DNA from: Xenopus tropicalis
Taxonomy: Eukaryota > Chordata > Amphibia > Anura > Pipidae
Length of the DNA stretch: 64,000 bases
Reading direction: 5' to 3'
NCBI RefSeq assembly: GCF_000004195.4
Contig: NC_030677.2
Span: forward strand, 64,628,222-64,692,221
This document shows positions 24,282-35,919 of the stretch, one piece after another. Position numbers and translations under genes: made by a program. Within the stretch, counting starts at the first letter, position 1, and the number at the start of each line of letters is the position of its first letter. The notes below the pieces were generated by a model. The model was not told the origin of the DNA. It was given only the letters and a program-made list of their open reading frames with translations, and did not search any database.

Positions 24282-24431
24282 TTGGAGGATCCTAAATATT
24301 TTTTCTGGAATTACCACTGAAGTTGGCTAGATGATTTAAATTGAATCCTAACTGAACACATAACTGTCAGTGCTTTGTGGTTTAAAAATGTTACAGCGGC
24401 AAATTTTGATATTATTTTTGGTAAACATGTA

Positions 24432-24733
24432 GACATATGGGATCCCTTATCTGGAAACCCATTATCCAGAAAGTCCCAAATTGCGGAAAGGCCATCTCCC
24501 ATAGATTTAATTACAAGCAAATAATTCAAATTTTTTAAAATGATTTCCTTTTTCTCTGTAATAATAAAACAGTACCATGTACTTGATCCCAATTAAGATA
24601 TAATGAATCCTTATTGGAGGAAACAATCCTATTGGGTTTATTTAATATTTAAATGATTTTTAGCAGACTTAAGTTATGGAGATCCAAATTACGGACAGAT
24701 TCCAAGCATGCTGGATAACAGGTCCCATACCTG
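24432..24733. mobile_element. CAGGTATGGG-family MITE
   Basis: The left end is slightly decayed (GACATATGGGATCCCTTATC), while the right end GGTCCCATACCTG is intact, with TA next to each. The interior runs in the orientation opposite to the 14140 copy (CTCTGTAATAATAAAACAGT, then CCTTATTGGAGGAAACAAT). Confidence 0.85.
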
Positions 24734-24735
24734 TA

Positions 24736-26114
24736 ACTTATTAACCAATGACTATATATGCTTTATAGACATAAAAAGCAAACAATAATATAAACAAGGT
24801 CATGCTTGTATTGAGGTAAATTGAGCCCATCCATGGTTATTTGGCAGCTCTAAATTGTGGAGTTTAGACAAATAAAACACATAGCACTTTAGATGGTTCA
24901 AGAGGCCACAAAATAATTTTACAGACAGGTCCACAGTAAACTGACCTGACATTCCACTTTGCACTGATCATTTTTTAACGACCGCAGCCTGTATGTTGTC
25001 CTTTTTGATGCATACGCACAGCGTCAATTGACAGTGTGCAAAATGAACAGGTCCTTCCTGTACTCTTTGTAAATAGAAAAATATTCTGCATAATTGAGGC
25101 CCTCCAGTTCCAGAAAAAAGGCTTTCTTTATTCTCATAAGTGTTCAGTTTGTTCCACTTAATCTGTTTTTTGCTCCAGAAACAGCAAGACAAATGATGTG
25201 TATAAGGGCTCTAATTGCTTACACCTGTTTTTCTTTAAGAGCTGGAATCAATTACACACAGTCATTCTTAAAATGACTCTTTAATCCTACCTTTGTCTTA
25301 GCGTTTCATGCATTTTTAAGATGCAATTGTTTAGCTTTGTCAAATATATCTTAATGAATTAAAAATGCAGGCAGCAAAATGTCATTATTTTAACCTCTCC
25401 TGTGAATTTAAACACCCGTTCCAAGGTCCTATCAAAACCTCCTGTTTGGAGGGAGGCTGAGATGCAACCCCTCAACTGACACATACACATTTAATCAATG
25501 GCAGCATATCTGTTGCAGTGTGGGAGAATGTAAGGATAATCAGACCTATTCTTTATAACTTTGGAAGGTGCTGTTTGGCACTTGTGCACATGTGGGTGGG
25601 TTACTTATTAAGGATGTGTCTGACCTAATTAGATTTTATAGGGTTACACATTATAGATTTTAATATGAGCAGCTTGATAATATTATTGTGTGTAAACTAG
25701 AGTCGACATTGAAACATTGTTATTGGTATCCCTATGAATTCTCAAGTGGTTGCTTTTAAATGGATGAGTTGGTTACCATATAAGGGGTTTAAAAAGAACA
25801 TCAGAACATAGCAAAATGTACAGCAGTGCTAATAATACTCAGCTTTATAAGGGCATTAAACACCCACTCTGAACTTACAATCAGTTCTAGAAAATACATA
25901 TTACAATTTACAATTTACAAGGTAAATATATCACTTGCCCAATGCTTTTAAACACAGGCTTCCTGCAGTCAGAATATAGTAACTTAACCACTGTAACTTT
26001 AATCACTGCACACCTCTTCTACCTTGTTACTACAACTATGTTTATGTCCTCACAAGAAAACAAGATATTGACTGGAGCAACAAAGGGCCATTTAGTTAAA
26101 ATTTTTATTGTAAT
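24736..26114. other. AT-rich sequence without recognised genes
   Basis: No open frame longer than about 75 codons with domain-like character, and no repeat assigned. Confidence 0.45.
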
Positions 26115-26361
26115 TAGGGATGCACTGAACCCAGATTTGTCCGAATACCGAACCAAATCGGAATCCTAATTAGCAAATGCTAATTTTGGATCCAGAAGGG
26201 TGAAAGAAAAATCACTTCCATGTTCACGCAGACATTTAGCCCTTCCAAATCCTGATAAGTGTATGCTCATTAGGATTTGTTCTGGCAAGGACAGAGGATT
26301 CGGCCGAATCCGAACCCTGGCGAAAAAGGCAGAATCCTGGCCAAATACCAAACCGAATCCT

Positions 26362-26365
<4 letters not shown>
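26115..26365. mobile_element. hAT-like repeat (TAGGGATGCACTGAAC end), right side lost in a (TA)n tract
   Basis: It starts TAGGGATGCACTGAACCC and contains several GAATCC/GGATTC words (CGGCCGAATCCGAACCC). The right terminus is replaced by the microsatellite starting at 26366. Confidence 0.65.

Positions 26366-26419
<54 letters not shown>
26366..26419. repeat. (TA)n microsatellite
   Basis: About 27 uninterrupted TA units. It forces artificial Tyr-Ile open frames on both strands. Confidence 0.95.
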
Positions 26420-26421
<2 letters not shown>

Positions 26422-27408
26422 GAAGGGCAACACTCCATCCTTAAGGGTGAAGACACACTGAGCTGCCACTTTTTCATGGCTACTAAACTCCAAAAAATAC
26501 CCTGCCATAGACAATACTGAGAACTGCCTCTGCTAAAACACACATAGAGACAATTATCAGTAAATGATCAGCATTATCTATTTTAGTAGTTCTGACATTC
26601 ATAACATATCACTGTGATTCCGATGTTTCAGTTCCTCTCTGGATCTTTTTCAAGAGGAACGAAATATTGTATTTACAGTGATGTGGTCTGAAGTAAAGCT
26701 TTCAGAAAGCTAATGCTAGAATGGGGTGGTGGTCCTTCATGATATAATTTAACACATTTATTATTAATGCAGTTAACTATTTATGCACATTCTAAATCCC
26801 AAGAAGGTGTCAGGGTCCTCATTTCGCTCAGCTGAAGAAGCTCCATTTGAGAAACTTTTCTGACATTTTTTCACTCAGTGAAGCCTGGGGATGTGTGGCA
26901 AATTTTGTTACTGTTTTTTACATTGGAAAATAAATCTGACACAAATGCTCATATGCCCATTCCCTAAAGGAGAGTCATGGCCAGCCTATTTTGTGCAACA
27001 TTTAGCACAATATGGGGAGGCCCATTTATCAACATTTTGATTTTAGTGGTTTTATTTTTTGAAAGAAAAAGAAAACAACCCCCCCACATTTTCACTAAAA
27101 CCACAAATACCAAGTAATTTATTAAAACAGCCTAAATAAAAATAAGCTAAAACGAAAAAACAAACAAAATACAAAGATGAATAAATCAGGCCCATTATGT
27201 ATCCAGTGACATTAACAAGGCCAGAACTTTATTAACAATGAAATAGTTTTAGGGAAAACAAAATAATTTTGCTTTACCAATTGCAGTTCATTTTAATGAA
27301 AACTTATGTTGTTTCACAACATGATTTATTTTTTCTGAAAAGACAGAATTATAGAGGCACAGAAAATAAAATTATTAATATTGGAGAGTACAATAAGGGG
27401 TGTCTTTT
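26420..27408. other. sequence without recognised genes
   Basis: A C-rich run (AACCCCCCCAC) lies near 27076-27086. No element ends or exons recognised. Confidence 0.4.
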
Positions 27409-27468
27409 GAGATGTAAATTGTCCTTATCTGTTTGTAGAAAAACACAGATAAGGACAATTTACATCTC
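27409..27468. repeat. perfect 24-bp hairpin
   Basis: GAGATGTAAATTGTCCTTAT.. at 27409-27432 is the exact reverse complement of 27445-27468, with a 12-base spacer. The perfect arms point to a recent inverted duplication. The size is near that of a short microRNA precursor stem, but the absence of any mismatch or bulge and the short stem make a siRNA-like or purely structural origin at least as likely. Confidence 0.85.
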
Positions 27469-27766
27469 ACACTTTTCTTAGGTTGACTTCATCTCACAAC
27501 AAGGTGCTAATTATACTAGTATTTGCTAAAGTGTTTACCCTGGGGGTTTATCAATATCTGGGCCAAAATATTATCTTTACAGGTCATAATTCCCATTTGT
27601 AGTTTATTTAGGACAGTCTGATATAGACTTGTGAAGTGAATAAGATCCAGATCCATTAGTTATCCGATCCAGTGGACCCTTATCTTGTATTGTTACTTTT
27701 TTCTTGTGCAATTCATATTTGTGCACTCTCTTGTTAACCTCACCCTAATAAGCAAGTGCTCATCTT

Positions 27767-28116
27767 TAGTGATGAGTGAATCTGTCTAGATTTGCTTCGC
27801 CAAAAAAATTTGTGAATCCTTCAAAAATTTGCCGAATGGCAAAAATGTTGCTCACAATAAAAAAAAATTCATGCAAATTCATGGCAAAAATTTTTTTGGG
27901 TGTGGCAAAACAATTGTCACACGTGTTATTTTTTGACGTGAGCAATAATTTTTTGACAAGTGTGACAATTTTTTTTATGTGCGTTAGTTTTTAAACGTAC
28001 CCAACAATTTTTCTTGATGTGGGCAAATTTTTTCCACAGCAAATTATGTCGCCCTTTTCGAGAAAAAATCTGCCAACTTCGTTGCAAATCCATGCCTGCT
28101 GAAAAAGTTACTCATC
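27767..28116. mobile_element. hAT-like MITE (TAGTGATGAGTGAA variant), right end worn
   Basis: The left end is TAGTGATGAGTGAATCTGTC. The right part CAAATCCATGCCTGCTGAA leads to ACTCATC, after which the final ACTA is missing. The interior holds CGTGTTATTTTTTGACGTG-like words. The target duplication cannot be confirmed. Confidence 0.75.
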
Positions 28117-28175
28117 TTTCTTTCTATCTCCTATTTTTTCTCTCTCTTTTACCTGGTAATGTTTGTCTCTCCTGC

Positions 28176-28265
28176 AGCCCTATTGGTGGGTTTGGCTCAG
28201 CCAATCAAGGCTGACCCTGCCCTATATAAGCCCAGCCCTTCTCTCTCCTCTTGCCTGAGCATTTA
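28176..28265 (+). promoter_or_regulatory. promoter-like segment with CCAAT motifs and a TATA box
   Basis: ATTGG (an inverted CCAAT) at about 28182-28186 and CCAAT at 28201-28205 lie upstream of CCTATATAAG at 28221-28230. This is the spacing expected for a core promoter firing to the right at about 28255. The segment is GC-richer than its surroundings and is followed directly by tandem repeats. It is more likely the promoter of a retroelement or LTR fragment than that of a host gene. Inference from motifs only. Confidence 0.4.
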
Positions 28266-28363
28266 TTTACTTTGAGCACTGTGGCATTGTCCCTAGGTCC
28301 TATTTCCCTGTTCTGGCTCCTGTTTCTATTCTAATTCTGCTCTAGCTCTGTCCTTGTTAAGTC

Positions 28364-28500
28364 CTGTTCTCGTTCCAGTCCTGCTCCAGAACTGTTTCTG
28401 TTCTCGTTCCAGTCTTGTTTCTGTTCTCGTTCCAGTCCTGTTCCTGTTCTCGATCCAGTCCTGTTCCTGTTCTCGATCCAGTCCTGTTCTTGTTTCAGTC
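28364..28500. repeat. 23-bp minisatellite
   Basis: Units of the type CTGTTCTCGATCCAGTCCTG plus three bases recur with a 23-base period (anchor words at 28405, 28428, 28451 and 28474). Confidence 0.9.
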
Positions 28501-28503
28501 CTG

Positions 28504-28640
28504 CCCTGTCAGTCTTCGCTCGCTCTGTTCTTCCCTGTCAGCCTTTATCCTCTCTGTCCTGCCCTGTCAGCCTTTTCACGCTCTGTCATGCCATGTCAGA
28601 CTTCGCCTGCTCTATCCTGCCCTGTCAGCCTTCACCCTCT
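28504..28640. repeat. 29-bp minisatellite
   Basis: CCCTGTCAG recurs at 28504, 28533, 28562, 28591 (as CCATGTCAG) and 28620, giving a 29-base period, with CTTCGCTCGCTCTGTC-like filler. Confidence 0.9.
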
Positions 28641-28734
28641 CCTGTCCTGTTCTTGCCCCTTTCCTTGTCTGCACAGTATCAGTTCTTACCTGTAGACTCT
28701 CCTTTTCATTCTCTTCTTTACCTTACACCTTTGG

Positions 28735-28935
28735 TGCCTGTGTGTGCCATACACTCTCTGTCCTATGCTGCCTGTGTGTGCCATTTTATGCCTGCCCTAC
28801 CCTGCCTGTGTGTGCCATATTATGCCTGCTCTGCCTGTGTGTGCCATACTCTGCCTTCCCTATGCTGCCTGTGTGTGCCATACTCTGCCTACCCTATGCT
28901 GCCTGTGTGTGCCTTACTCTGCCTGCCCTATGCTG
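28735..28935. repeat. 34-bp minisatellite
   Basis: TGTGTGCC recurs at 28741, 28775, 28809, 28838, 28872 and 28906: a 34-base period with one 29-base unit. The filler is CTGCCTACCCTATGCTGCC-like. Because the arrays lack stop codons, forward frames stay open across them (up to 238 codons from 28415), but the result is low-complexity Cys/Leu/Pro/Ser repeat and not a gene. Confidence 0.9.
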
Positions 28936-29131
28936 CTTGTGGGAGTTGAACCTGGCAAGCGTTTGTTGTGGGAGTTTGTTAGTATTTGGAAATAGTCATT
29001 ATATGGTCTCTAAAATGTGTAATTATGTGCTGGGGCTTGCTGTGCTACCCACAGAGGATGAGGAGTCATATGGATTTAAGGGTTTCTTAACAAGACATAA
29101 TGTAATTCTTTTACATATGAAGGAAGGGTGA

Positions 29132-30885
29132 TATCCCTGCACTGAGCACCAACCATTTAGGTTTTTGCTGCACTACCACCATTAATGTGGGTATGGTATT
29201 AAAAGCTCTTGTGATAACATGGGTGTGGTTTTAAAAAAGGGAGTGGTCAAAACTGGCCCTCAGTACCACAGAAGTTGGACAGCACTGTATTAATATATTT
29301 TCTCTAATCTTCTTCAGAAATGGAACAGAGAGCTTGCTGACTACACAAAATTAAGATTTGGGCAAAAGGCATTTTAGAATTGACATTAAACCATTTCTTA
29401 CTTATATTAATAATTATTCTTGGGTTCATACAATACAAACTACATATAAAATAGCTGACTTGTGTTTCTCTGTATTTTCATACCATTCAATTAAAAATCC
29501 TTTCTGTGACCTTAAAAGGGAAACTGTACTTTATTTTTTTAAATTACACCATGCCTGCTTAAATGAAATTTTAAGTGCTAAATATTTTTATTTTCCATTT
29601 ACTGTCTTCGCTTCCCCCGCACCCATAGAAAAGAATTATTGGCTTAAGTTGTAGCTACTGACTAAGCTGCCTTTGTCTTACTGTCAAGTTGGTCTCATCA
29701 CCTCTCACATGGGTCCTGTTTTATTTATAGCCTTATTACAAGAACTCAGAAGGCCTTATGGCCTAGTAGCCCAGAGAACTTAGTATGGCATCACTGGGTG
29801 AGTGAATTCAAACTTATTATTCCTAGGATTTTCTTTTTATGCATCTCTAGAACTTTTGACAGATGTTGGGTTTAAATATTGTCATATTCTGTTATCAATC
29901 ATGTTCCATAATCATCACATTATATCATCTTCTGATACTAGAATGGCTTAAGGTTCTGGCATTAATCTGGCATCTAGAATAAATAAGAAAGTTCACAGTG
30001 CTGTGGTTTAGTACACCAGTCTTTTCATATTCCGTCCATATTTATTTATATCCATTTATTTTCTATTCATAATCCCTCAATATCCCATCTACACAATACA
30101 AGTGTTTTCATGTATCTATGTGCCTAGTATGAAATTGCACACACAGTTATATTGCTATGTTTCTGTTATATCAGGCATGACAAATGAATATTACCAAGAT
30201 GTATTTCATAACCTAGTAAGTGACTATAACTTAATATCCTCCCTGACAATGTTAGCAGCTGCCCTGGGTGGCATGTAGTGATAAGCAAAAAATTTGCCAA
30301 AATGCATTAGAGTCAAAAGGAAAGCAATGTTACTTTGCAAGTAAGGTTTTTTTAAACTCTGCAATAGCATGCACATTGCCCTACTTTGTTAGAGAAGCTT
30401 CTTTCTACTAAGCCACAACTGGTTTTCACAGGAAAAGAAAAGCTTCCCATTGTGTCAGGGGGAACACTGTTCTATAGTGTGGAAATGGAGATCTGTGATG
30501 TCCCTGTCATGTGAACCTGGACTAAAGGCTACCAAGAAATATATATTCTTACATACCAAGACCAATGACATCTCCTGTGAAATCTGCAATTTGCAATACT
30601 AAGGTCATAATTTTAGGACATTATTTTCTTTAATTGCCTTTTTTAATTTGATCAATGAAATTTGGTGCATTTTGGCATGTTACCAATTTTAGGAGCAGCT
30701 GGGGGTGGAGAAGACCAAGACATGTCATAAACATCTGTGTGCCATTAACCTAAGGGTGTTATACTACTCAGGAAGCAAAATAAGAGTTTATTGACAAATA
30801 GAAACAAATAACACATGATACAATACATATTAGTTTAAAAAGCAAGGTATTTGTATTAAGAACTTATTAGACAGTAAGATTATAT
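29132..30885. other. AT-rich sequence without recognised genes
   Basis: A small remnant of the AATGCATTAGAGTCAA motif occurs at about 30300-30316. No exon found. Confidence 0.4.
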
Positions 30886-31296
30886 TTAGCCATATTGAAT
30901 ATCACGACTAGGTAGGGAGGAAATCAGAGATGCTGTTTCAGAATACTTGTCCATTTCAGTGAAATATAACACATTCAAATTATTAAAATATGTTGTGGAT
31001 ATACTTTGATATCTGATACCAGCAGTTCCCAAGCCAAACCTAAAAAGTTCACATACAACAGACAGAACTAACGTATTGTTCCACTGATTTATACAGAACC
31101 TTATGAAAATTAATTTGAATTTAATTACAAAACAGTGCCTGTTGGCACACTTAGCTTTGACACTGTCTCCGCTTATTTTCATAAAGATGGAGTTCTCCCC
31201 TGGATTGTATAAAATGTACAATATATCATTTTCTGTTGCTGTAATATAATATACAGTATAACTAATTAAGAATTCATCTACCCAATTTTTTTGCAT
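30886..31296 (-). CDS. unassigned 136-codon open frame, probably chance
   Basis: It runs from an ATG at 31296 to a stop at 30886 in AT-rich DNA. The translation has mixed polar and hydrophobic residues, no recognised domain, no repeat relation to other parts of the window and no clear splice sites at its edges. A 411-base open frame is longer than most here but not beyond chance on both strands of 64 kb. Confidence 0.12.
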   Translation of the reverse strand: MQKNWVDEFLISYTVYYITATENDILYILYNPGENSIFMKISGDSVKAKCANRHCFVIKFKLIFIRFCINQWNNTLVLSVVCELFRFGLGTAGIRYQSISTTYFNNLNVLYFTEMDKYSETASLISSLPSRDIQYG

Positions 31297-34052
31297 AACC
31301 TGTTATAAATCACGAATCCCAGAATCTACAATACTACAGTATTCTTTAAATATACATGTGATAACAGTAACTCTTATAATGCACAATCTGAAGGCTTTCT
31401 CTTGTACTTTGTTTGTCAAAATTCTATAAACTCAAATCCAAAATAATTACTTGATAAGATATATCTGTTTCTTCCATTTTAAGCTGTTACTATATGAAAC
31501 AAAAGATAAGACATAATACAGCCATTATACAAAGATTGGCAGTTAGAATTATCAGGAATGCACATACTCATTATTAAGTGAGTTCAAATAAAAAAGTTAG
31601 GGCCAATTTGCCCATGTAGTGAGCAGTATGGTTGGCTAATTTCATAATTCAGAATTTCATAATTCAGAGGACTGAGGCATAAGGCAGGAAATGTTGGAGA
31701 GAAAGCCTTGGTACTTTTCTGCTGATTTAAAGATTTAATAAAACATCTTAGGGAAAAAAACTGACTTCCATATACACAAACAAGTTCCTTAGCTGACACT
31801 TGCTTATATAGTTGCAGAAAGCATGAGATACCAGTGGGCAAATGTCTTTGTAGATCATCAGTTACATTAGCCTCCTGAATTTCCAGCAGTTTGTATTTCT
31901 TTTTCCTGTGCTCAACACTGATTTACAGAAATCTATACCTATCTTTCAAATATGTCCTTAACAACTCTAATTACAGTCTTTACATGAACTTGTCACAATA
32001 TAGAAGCAAAGTAAATAATTGCACAGTCTGCAATCACATTTATTATAGTTTACACTCAATTTACCTCTGGTCCAAGAAAAAGTATAGATTTCAAATCACA
32101 TAAAACATCAATGACAGAAGCTATGGAATAATGTTTCTCCTCCTAAATTAGGAGAAATAAAAAGTTGGGTTTTCAGTAGTGTTTTTATTATCACTTATAA
32201 TGCATAAATATTAGCTGTGATCAAAGTAAAATTAGCAAACCACATTTTTTTTTGTATCTTAAAGAATTGTTTTAAATATAGGAACAAAACTATCTTTCCA
32301 TGGTCATAGTGATGCTATTGTTGTATCTACGAAAAATACTGCACTTCAACCAGGTCAAGAAATTTGAAAGCTCTTATATAGCCTTTAGGGCCAAGTTATA
32401 AATCTTTTGTTGCAATGTTACCAATTTATTTAAAGAATAATACATTTTAGAGTTCAAGGGTAAGGGTTGGAGTAATCATCAAATGATACCAGTGCTACAT
32501 GTAAGCATATCCTTTTAATACAAATTAACTTACAAACATGTGATCAGTAATACTCTAGTACCTGGGTCTTCAAGAACTATAGGAAGGTTACATGCAAATT
32601 CAAACCAGGCTTGTAAAGAACCAACCAGTTTGTCTGAGTGGTCCAGTAGCCAGTGTTGTTTCTACTTTCACCCCTATTTTTATATAGCTATGTTGCCTTT
32701 GAATCTTGCCCAGCCTGAGCCAAATTTCTGATAAATCCCATGTTATATGGCTAAACTCTCCCAGTCATTTGTTCAGTCATCTTGCTCTCATTAAATAACA
32801 CCGCCTGCATATACTGTGCCAACCAAGCCAGTGTTTAACGCCTACTTGATTAATTTGAGGATATTGCTATCTATACTTTTCTTTTGGTCTCCAATGTCAG
32901 CTTAATTTCTACAGTTTTTAAAATCTGCTGCTGACTGGAGTTGTGTTTTAGCTAGCTGTAGAGTATAACAATGCAATTCTTTGTGCTCTTCAGTTTTCTC
33001 CATAAATTCTCTTTTGCTGCTGTCTCTTTGCTGATTTTTCCCAGCTTCAGCTCAACACTCTAACCCAGTCCTTCTGATTTTTTAAACCATTACAGAGCTT
33101 CTCAGGTTACTTTGTGCAGGCTAGCCTCTAAGTTTTGGTGGGAGCTTCTGAACACAGCACATATAAATCCTACAAGAATTACAAAATGTGTCAAACACAT
33201 TGCCAAGTAACATCTGATTATTTATCTCTTCATAGTTTATACTGTGCAATGACATTTAGGAAAAACAAAGGATGCACTTACCAAAAGGACATCTGTGTGG
33301 GGTGGCTCTCCATATTTATTCCTCTACTTTGAGTGTATACATCAAAAACTTTCTACAATTGTCATCACTAAAGCTCATTTTCATGTTAACTTAGTCAGTT
33401 AAGTAATCCCATGTCTTCTTAAATCTTCTGACATACAGCCTAAACAATATATATTCTGATTTCAGGTTTTTACCTCATTTAATTGCCCAATTTCTCTCTC
33501 TGGTAGCTTATGATTGTAATTCATTCAGCCTTTACTATACTTCCTCCCAAATGGCATATTCACCATAACTACTTATACATACTGTACCTCTTGATTGCAT
33601 TTCTCATTTCCTCTTGATGAAATTATCTAATCCCTTTGCCGTTACCACTATTGCTTGGACATATGCCATTGTGTTTATATTGTTCCCCATTTGCTCATCA
33701 TTGCAAAGTAAGTTGGTGTCAGCGTAATATTAATAATTCATGGCTATAAAGCTATCATGCTATTAATTACCCATACAGTTCTTCAGTCCTATGCTTAGGC
33801 TTACGAACATGGATACAATGTTGGGTAATCTTTACAGGTATATTAAATAAATGTTTTTATCTACAGTCTGTTGGGACTAATATGCTATACTTGGAATATT
33901 TTCAACAAACTGTTTTGATTATAAATGTAAGAAAAATATATTTAAGAATGAAAAACATAGACAATATATTTTTAAGAAATACAAATTGCAAAAATTTATT
34001 TTCCCCAGTTTTACTATGCTTTCTACATTGAATGAGTAAGTCCCTATAGGCT
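31297..34052. other. AT-rich sequence without recognised genes or repeats
   Basis: The ATTTCATAATTCAGA word is directly repeated near 31640-31667. Otherwise nothing assignable. Confidence 0.4.
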
Positions 34053-34084
34053 TTCTACAACCTATGATGACATAGGTTGTAGAA
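34053..34084. repeat. 14-bp perfect hairpin with 4-base loop
   Basis: TTCTACAACCTATG at 34053-34066, loop ATGA, then the exact complement CATAGGTTGTAGAA. Too short for a microRNA precursor. Confidence 0.8.
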
Positions 34085-35494
34085 CCACATATTTTTATTT
34101 AAAGTCTAGAAACAGACATTCTGTACCTTTACTAGGACTACCATGTCAATATTAAGGTAAAGAGCCCCTGAATAGTGAAGATCCATACCTCTCCAAAGTG
34201 CCCAAAGGTCTGTGTTCCTTCACTCCTGACAAATTATAGATAAAGGAAAGATATAGGGGGTTTGGAATAGTTCAAATATAACTAAACCCTTATTAAGTGG
34301 TCTTTATAAGACAGCATCTAGTCTGATTGGAGAATTTGCAGCATAATAATATGTGTGGGGTCCCCCAAAATCCTTTTTTCACAATATAACTAATACATAA
34401 CTACAATAGTATGGCATATCCCACTGTGTGACAATGGGTGGATAGGACATAGTTCAATAGACCCATATTCCTTATCCTTACCCAGTACCAGTTAGGTATG
34501 GTGTTTTGGATTGCAGAGATGAATTAATGCCCATGAAAGGAGAGCCCCTTAACTTTATACACCCCTACTGCACTGGAAAGTTAGTTGGAGTGCAAGTGTA
34601 AAAACCAATAAGTCTCATACATATCTTTGCTTTACCCTATCATTATTCTCTGAGTAGCTTTCAATACAGATTTTTGGTGTGCCCCCATTAGTGATTTAAT
34701 TAAAAGAAAAATCTCTTGCTTCCTATCCTATGATGCCTCTCCTCCCACTTTTTCATTGAAGTGATTGGTAAGAGGTGTTACCAAGACTCCTAGTTTCTCT
34801 TATAATGCGCTGGCTAGGTAACTACAATATTTTTATATCTGGATGGTGGATTCAGTTGCACATGTGCTGCCACTCACAGTATTGTTGCCACTATTCACTT
34901 AAAAAAAGAGCTAAAATTTCAGGTGCCTTCTCCATGCCAGACCTGATTAAATAAAAAGAATAAGTTTAGGGATTTGGGATTTTATAAATAAATTATGCTT
35001 TGCGTGAACAGACTGGAATTAGCATGCCAAAATCAAATTAGAACTAAGCAGATTTTATAATTACTATTAACATTTTTAATTGAACTTGAAAAATGTTCTG
35101 CCTTAACTGTGAATGTTAGAAGGCTACAGACTGACAGACATAAGAGCGAGAAGTAGAGTGATCCCTCATTATTTGTACTGAGTTTGCCCACAAGTTTGTG
35201 TATAAAAGGATCATGAGAAAAAACACCAGGTGGGACATAGTAAGTGTACTGAAGAGATCAAGTACAAGCTAATGCAATACACTGATTTTCAATTGTTTTT
35301 AATTAATGGATAATATACTGAAGGTTTGTAATTACCTGCTCATGAATATAATAATTTCATGTTGGATGCTCCTGTGCCTGAAAACTGACATGACAATGTT
35401 TTGGCCTGGCCAATTGCTAGAGTCACATTGTAGCATGAGTAAAGTAACACATGTAATGCTAATGCTTACGCATGTATTTACCTCTTTGATACAT
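34085..35494. other. sequence without recognised genes
   Basis: No element ends, exons or tandem repeats recognised. Confidence 0.4.
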
Positions 35495-35919
35495 TTAAAG
35501 GAACAGTAACACCAAAAAATGAAAGTGTATAAAAGTAACTAAAATATAATGTGCTGCTGCCCTGCACTGGTAAAAGTTGTGTGTTTACTTCAGAAAGTCT
35601 ACTATAATTTATATAAATAAGCTGCTATGTAGCCATGGAGGCAGCCATTCAAAGGAGAAAAGGCACAGGCACATAGCAGATAACAGATAAAACACTATTG
35701 TATTCTACAGAACTTATCTGTTATCTGCTATGTAACCTGTGCCTTTTCTCCTTTTTTCCAGCATGAATGGCTGCCCCCGTGGCTACACAGCAGCTTATTA
35801 TATAAATTATAGTAGTGTTACTGTAGCAAACACACCAGTTTTACCAGTGCAGGGCAACAGTGCATTATATTTTTATTACTTTAAAGCTCTTTCATTTTTT
35901 GGTGTTACCATTCCTTTAA
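35495..35919. mobile_element. T2-type MITE, 425 bp, copy B
   Basis: Same length and orientation as 10702-11126, with about eight substitutions seen by eye (for example CCTGCACTGG for CCCGCACTGG, and GGTGTTACCATTCC at the right end instead of GGTGTTACTGTTCC). TTAA is present at both ends. The near identity of copies 25 kb apart suggests recent mobilisation from one source. Confidence 0.9.

Noticed and set aside
23988..24320. 110-codon Lys-rich open frame
   Set aside because: It comes from the GCCAAAAAAA tract of a MITE; the inverted copy at 61475-61789 gives the same artefact.
26166..26543. Open frames of 106 and 125 codons around the TA tract
   Set aside because: Their cores are Tyr-Ile repeats from (TA)n and the rest is a hAT-like repeat.
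28106..28120. CTCATCTT as an exact target duplication of the MITE at 27767
   Set aside because: CTCATC is part of the element's own terminal repeat, so the match is ambiguous.
28415..29131. 238-codon open frame, plus strand
   Set aside because: It runs through three minisatellites and encodes low-complexity Cys/Leu/Pro/Ser repeat. Other frames are also open there, so the length is due to the arrays.
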